Shown piece by piece: positions 59,701 through 64,000 of a stretch of DNA of 64,000 nucleotides. The stretch comes from Marsupella aquatica (taxonomy: Eukaryota; Marchantiophyta). Under the pieces are notes generated by a model. The model had not been told where the DNA came from and made no database searches. It saw only the letters and a program-made list of their open reading frames with translations. The translations under genes and the position numbers were made by a program. The stretch is taken from the NCBI GenBank assembly GCA_973895155.1, contig OZ316891.1:18352001-18416000 (forward strand). Direction: 5' to 3'. Each line of letters begins with the position of its first letter. The first letter of the stretch is position 1.

Positions 59701-62365
59701 GTAGAAGACTGCTAAAACAAACTCATGAAAAAGTAAAACTGGCACGGCTGAAAATTCCACTTCTAGCAGTGCGGAGGCCATTCCCGCCAAATATTAATTC
59801 AGTAAGCTTAAAAAAGACTAGGAATTTGGGAAGTCCGGCAGATAGATTATCTTATTCGTTTAAACGTTCTTTATTCGGTGATCATAATACCTGCGTAGTG
59901 ATCTGACTGATTCTCGAGCCGACCTTCACGGCGTACTCCGATGTTTCGAAGTTCTCCCTTAAGATTCCTACCACTTGGGCAGTCGACAATTTGTCGACAA
60001 CGCTCATTCCTTCCAGTTCCTGCCCAGATAAAAGATGGGTACCACTTTCAGATAAGATGACTCGTAAATGTATTACAGATGTAAACCATGCAAACTTCCT
60101 CTCGGAGAAAGATGGTAGATGGAAGCAAATTTCTGTGAATAAGTCAACGCAACATTACTGATACTTGTTTGTCGAGCGCCGATTGGATGGTTACCCTAGA
60201 TTTCAACAGCTGACCAGACTTCGTCCCGGCCATATTCATTTTCATTTGATCGAAGTCCTGGTTCATGCAGCGCAGAAACCAGTCGGCCGGATTTCGCAGG
60301 GGTGGTACCGGAAATCCAGCCGATTCGAAGAACTGCAAACAACGATGGAAAGTATGAATTAACTGAGCAGTTTTCACAAATACACCACGAAACATCAACC
60401 ACGTACCCCCGCGTTCCGGATCACAAGAACTGATGGTCAATTCTTCAAATCCATCATGCATGTACCGTAGCACACACGCGGAACCTGAACAGCGGAAGAC
60501 TTGCGTTGACTAATCTACTCATTGCTAGAAGCTTAATTCCTAGCCAGTCCTGAAAATTATTACCTTGCTTGCTTGTAGAGCTTCACCGAAGTAAACTTGG
60601 TGCCCGTTTGCGAGAAGGCATAAGTCGTCGAACATCTCAAAGGTCTCACTGCTCGGCTGGTGGATTGATGCAATGACACTCCTTCCATCGCGAGCGAGTT
60701 GCTTCAGGGTTGTCACAACGAAGAATGCTGCAGCGCTGTGTAGGACAGTATATTGCCACCTCCCATGTCAACAACGGAATTGAATAAGCATGAGTCAAGA
60801 CAATATCGATGCGTCGAGAGGCACAGCAAGTTGGTCAAAACTTCACAAAAGCTTTTCTGGACCTTCACAGTACGTTCCTTTCGGTACCTGTCCAACCCGC
60901 TCGTGGGCTCGTCGAGGAAAATCAGCCGCGGACGTGTCAAAAGTTCCAACCCAATGCTAAGGCGCCTCTTTTCTCCTCCACTCAAACCGCGGAGGTGCCA
61001 GGTGCCAATATAAGTGTTCTGACAGTCGAGCAATCCCATCTCCACAATGGTGCTCTCCACAATGGCTCGCCTCTCAGAAGCTGGCATACTCCCAGGAAGC
61101 CGAAGGCTGGCAGAGTACTCAACGGTCTCCCGAACGGTGAGAGTCCCGAGGAGCTCGTCTGTTTGAGTCACATAAGCCTGCAGCCAGAGACGAGGTCAGA
61201 ATGTATATCAGCCCCACCATCGTGACCTCCATCGGGACCTGCATCTCTCGGCCATGACATCGATCGTCGAAAGGATGTGATATATCTAGAGCCAACGAAG
61301 ACGACGCTGGTGTGCGTAGTAAGTAGAGCCGAGGGAACTTACGGCAATCCCGAAAGAAAGGTTTGGCGACTTTCGCCCATTGAGCATAACCTCGCCACTT
61401 AACCTGGCATTCCTTGCAAGCCGTCCTGTACGTTTACCCATCATTCCATTCAATTATACACAAACCAGCTTAATCTATAAAACAAAGTAGTTACAGCCAA
61501 GAGCACTTCAGTTGATTCACATTTGCTAAATCGTACGTGTCTCAATTATCTTATTCAAACATCGACATAAAAAAATTAATTGAACCCATCGTTGTCTTTC
61601 GTTTCAACACTAACATCTGAAAGCTCAGATTTGAGACAGAATTGGTTTGAGAGGACGAGCACACAAGAAGGTAATGCTCGAACGGTTCCTTACAATCCGC
61701 TGGACTGTATCCATGCAAAGTAGCTAACAAGCATGCACCTCCATCATAAGGTTCGGAAGGCAAAGATATGGGAAGGAAGCACCCTCATAAATATACATTG
61801 AGAGGGCCCAGACCACATAACGGAGTTAGTAGGAGGATACTTTAGATGACTACATGAGCAAGAAAATACCCGCGAGAGAGTCGAGGAGTGTAGATTTCCC
61901 TGAGCCTGAGGGTCCCATGATCGCTAGCATAGCACCAGGCGCCGCAAAGCCAGTGAGACTGTGGAGCAGAACTTGGTCGTCAGCCTTGCCACCTTGAGCA
62001 ACTTCGACCCATAGATCCCTCCATGTTAGTCTTGCTGACATGTCGATATTTCTTACTCCAGCTTCTCTTTCCGTCATTTTCATGTTGCACTTCCACACAG
62101 TCTCACTTAGAGGGCTCATCCCTCGAAACGGGCCAATGTGCCCTTTCACACAACCCTGCACTGCTTTGTGGTGCCCTTCCATACCGGTCACAACGTAGTG
62201 ACCATTTCCGTTTTTATGACTCTGTTCATTGCCGTTTCCGTGGTGTTTGCCTCCATTTATGTGGTCGTGCCTATCTCCATTCCCGTAGCGTCCATTCCCA
62301 CTTCTATGTTCTTCGATACCGTCTGCTTGTTTCGATTCAGCAGCCTCTAGCGGGTGCCCATCCAT
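56760..62365 (-). CDS. ABCG half-size transporter (ABCG11/12-like)
   Basis: Eleven exons: 62365-61870, 61425-61343, 61177-60888, 60735-60564, 60332-60165, 60019-59891, 59595-59401, 58216-58130, 57884-57612, 57457-57350 and 57065-56760. All phases agree, giving 768 residues. The nucleotide-binding domain is first, as in ABCG: Walker [10 protein letters not shown] (150-158), Q-loop AYVTQTD, signature LSGGE (258-262), Walker B LIFLDEP (278-284), H-loop His 315. The linker has [15 protein letters not shown], typical of the ABCG11/12/15 clade. Exons 7-11 encode the membrane domain, with the [10 protein letters not shown] loop and a [10 protein letters not shown] element. Family members dimerise in the plasma membrane and export cuticular lipids; the substrate here is inferred only from clade likeness. 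Residues 20-57 are rich in Gly, Asn and His, which is unusual. The donor of exon 10 (GTCCGT) is weak. An upstream non-coding exon is possible. Confidence 0.93.
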
Positions 62366-64000
62366 CTCTGCAAGACGGCTCGATTCAGTAGCCTGAGCGA
62401 GGGGATCGATGCCGCTCCATCGTTGGAATCACATTCCGATCTGCCTAGTGTCACTCGGAGATGCACAGGACAGTTGTGAACATGGACTTCCACCCATCTG
62501 CATCAACGACTAAAGACGGGGCCCGTGTGCATAGAGTTGTATTTCCAACCGCCGGAACCTTCGCTTCTAGAGTGGCCGTAAGCAGCAGCAGACTGCCTCA
62601 TGTAGAAACCTTGACAAGCAAACTAACTGTACATACACTATCTATATAGATCATTACCATACTGTACTATAGCAGGACTGCGCAGCACTACGACCTCACA
62701 AAATACCATATTAAGATTCTTAAAGCACGTCTTCCTTAGCGCAAATGTCAGCAATTCTAGGTGAAAATGAATCCGTTCATGAAAAAATTATCTAACTACT
62801 GTACGAGTAAATTGTCGACGAGCGTGAACTGTAGCAAGAAAGTATGACAAGGTTTGATGGTGAGGCATGCGCAAAACATTAAGTTAACAAAGTGCAAAAC
62901 ATTAAGTTAGCAAAGTGCATCCCTCTAAATAGCACAGCTACCTTAATTTCCACTCCAGAGCATCATCAGATATCCCGAGATGCGGCCAGCCACCAAAGTA
63001 ATGCTCCACAAAACTGAAGTAGTATGACAGTATACATCTCAGCAGAACAATTGAGCGTGTAGTGTGCGTCTTACCGAGTAGACCGGGCAGTTTATGATTA
63101 TGAGCTATGTGGAGGACCCAAAGCGATCCACTTAGCTTTCGTCCCCTGCATCACCGCGAGATATACCAGAAATAACGGAAATCAACCGCCGCCTTGAGCG
63201 GATCCAAGTCTAGCGAGGATTTCACCTCGTGGGAAACGGAAAGTTCGAGACAGTCGAAATCTGCCAACCTCCTGCAAACTCGATGATGCAGGCTGATCCC
63301 TGCTACTTCCAAGGACGAAGGCTGACCAAGTAAGCGTTGCCCACTCCTTCAATCTGCGACCTGAATTTCACTGTAACCCTTGGCTATCGACCTCATGAGA
63401 CAGCTGAGTAGTAACCTGGATGATGCATGACGAGAGTTCCTGAGAGGGGCCAACGGACACTAACTCCTCCAACAATACGGAGTCAGGAACACCACGACGA
63501 AACTATTGTATGAGCTGAACACGAAGCGTACGAGCACTTCAACGCGGAAACCGCGGGTGACGAGCGAACAGAACTGCAACAGGATACGCATGACGAGGGC
63601 AAGGTCCTCAGAGTCAAGGTTGGACTTCCAGTAGAAGTAAACATCACTTCCTCATTCTCCAAGTGAGGTCAATTGCGGGAGGAGAGAGTGCATGCATCAG
63701 TACCGTAGAACGACAATCTGAGTACTATTCTGAGTGAGATCATGTGTTCAGAGGGCACAACGCGCAGATATGTTTCGTACAATTTGCCGCTTCCTAGCCA
63801 GAACATGCAATGGCCGGGGTGGCAAGAGAGAAGAGAATAATTGTTGTAATAAATCTCATCTGCAGTCCACGCGCGTACAGTTTCATACACCTCACGGGTA
63901 TTTAAGACGAAGCTAACTCTCTCACCAACCTATCGTGTCTGCATTCGCCGATTCGAAGGTATTTGCTTGATGACCCCAAACCAAACTTTTTCTCCCCAAT
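62366..64000. other. Upstream of the ABCG gene to the window edge
   Basis: Presumed promoter and 5' UTR of the transporter followed by DNA in which I see no gene. Small open frames (for example minus strand 63669-63890) lack features that would support them. A short direct repeat AGTGCAAAACATTAAGTTA-like occurs at about 62870-62910. Confidence 0.45.

Noticed and set aside
1-64000. CRISPR arrays, operons and bacterial-style terminators
   Set aside because: The genes are spliced eukaryotic genes; the tandem repeats found lack the regular unique spacers of CRISPR arrays.

Overview
The window is nuclear DNA of a land plant, most likely a bryophyte; a liverwort of the Marchantia type fits but is not proven. 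The reasons are spliced genes with GT-AG introns of about 100 bp to 5 kb, plant-only families (zf-XS/XS proteins, a chloroplast DnaJ, an ABCG11/12-like half-transporter), long CT/GA microsatellites next to genes, and NB-ARC receptors that carry Armadillo and TPR repeats instead of LRRs. Exons were assembled by hand from splice sites and reading phase. No searches were run.

Layout: (1) 73-850, minus: 5' part of a chloroplast DnaJ gene that runs off the left edge. (2) 860-7220: intergenic DNA with microsatellites, degenerate tandem repeats and a copia-type solo LTR with target-site duplication. (3) 7221-9913, minus: three-exon CCDC47/DUF1682-like ER membrane protein. (4) 12.1-31.4 kb, plus: a cluster of NB-ARC-Armadillo-TPR receptor genes. 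Copy 1 is near-intact but has a damaged or re-spliced 5' end, copy 2 has three in-frame stops, and copy 3 is a truncated, frameshifted 3' fragment. (5) 33.5-39.3 kb and 42.6-50.3 kb, minus: two paralogous zinc-finger-XS (SGS3-type) genes that share intron phases, including an intron that splits the zinc finger. (6) 52.9-55.9 kb, plus: a three-exon GTPase resembling the immunity-related GTPase (IRG/IIGP) family, preceded by a 46-residue uORF. (7) 56.8-62.4 kb, minus: an eleven-exon ABCG half-size transporter of 768 residues.

How the genes may relate: DnaJ, CCDC47-like and ABCG look like ordinary single-copy genes. The middle of the window is rich in defence-type families: NLR-like receptors, XS proteins (a family linked to RNA silencing) and an IRG-like GTPase. 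A functional link among them is inference from proximity only. Two things deserve most attention. One is the IRG-like GTPase, with a GKGT P-loop and an altered G4 motif. The other is the NB-ARC-ARM-TPR cluster, whose Armadillo region is built from a 267-bp unit that differs in copy number between paralogues. A short word, TAAGTGCA/TGCACTTA, is strongly over-represented in intergenic DNA and marks a dispersed repeat I cannot name.
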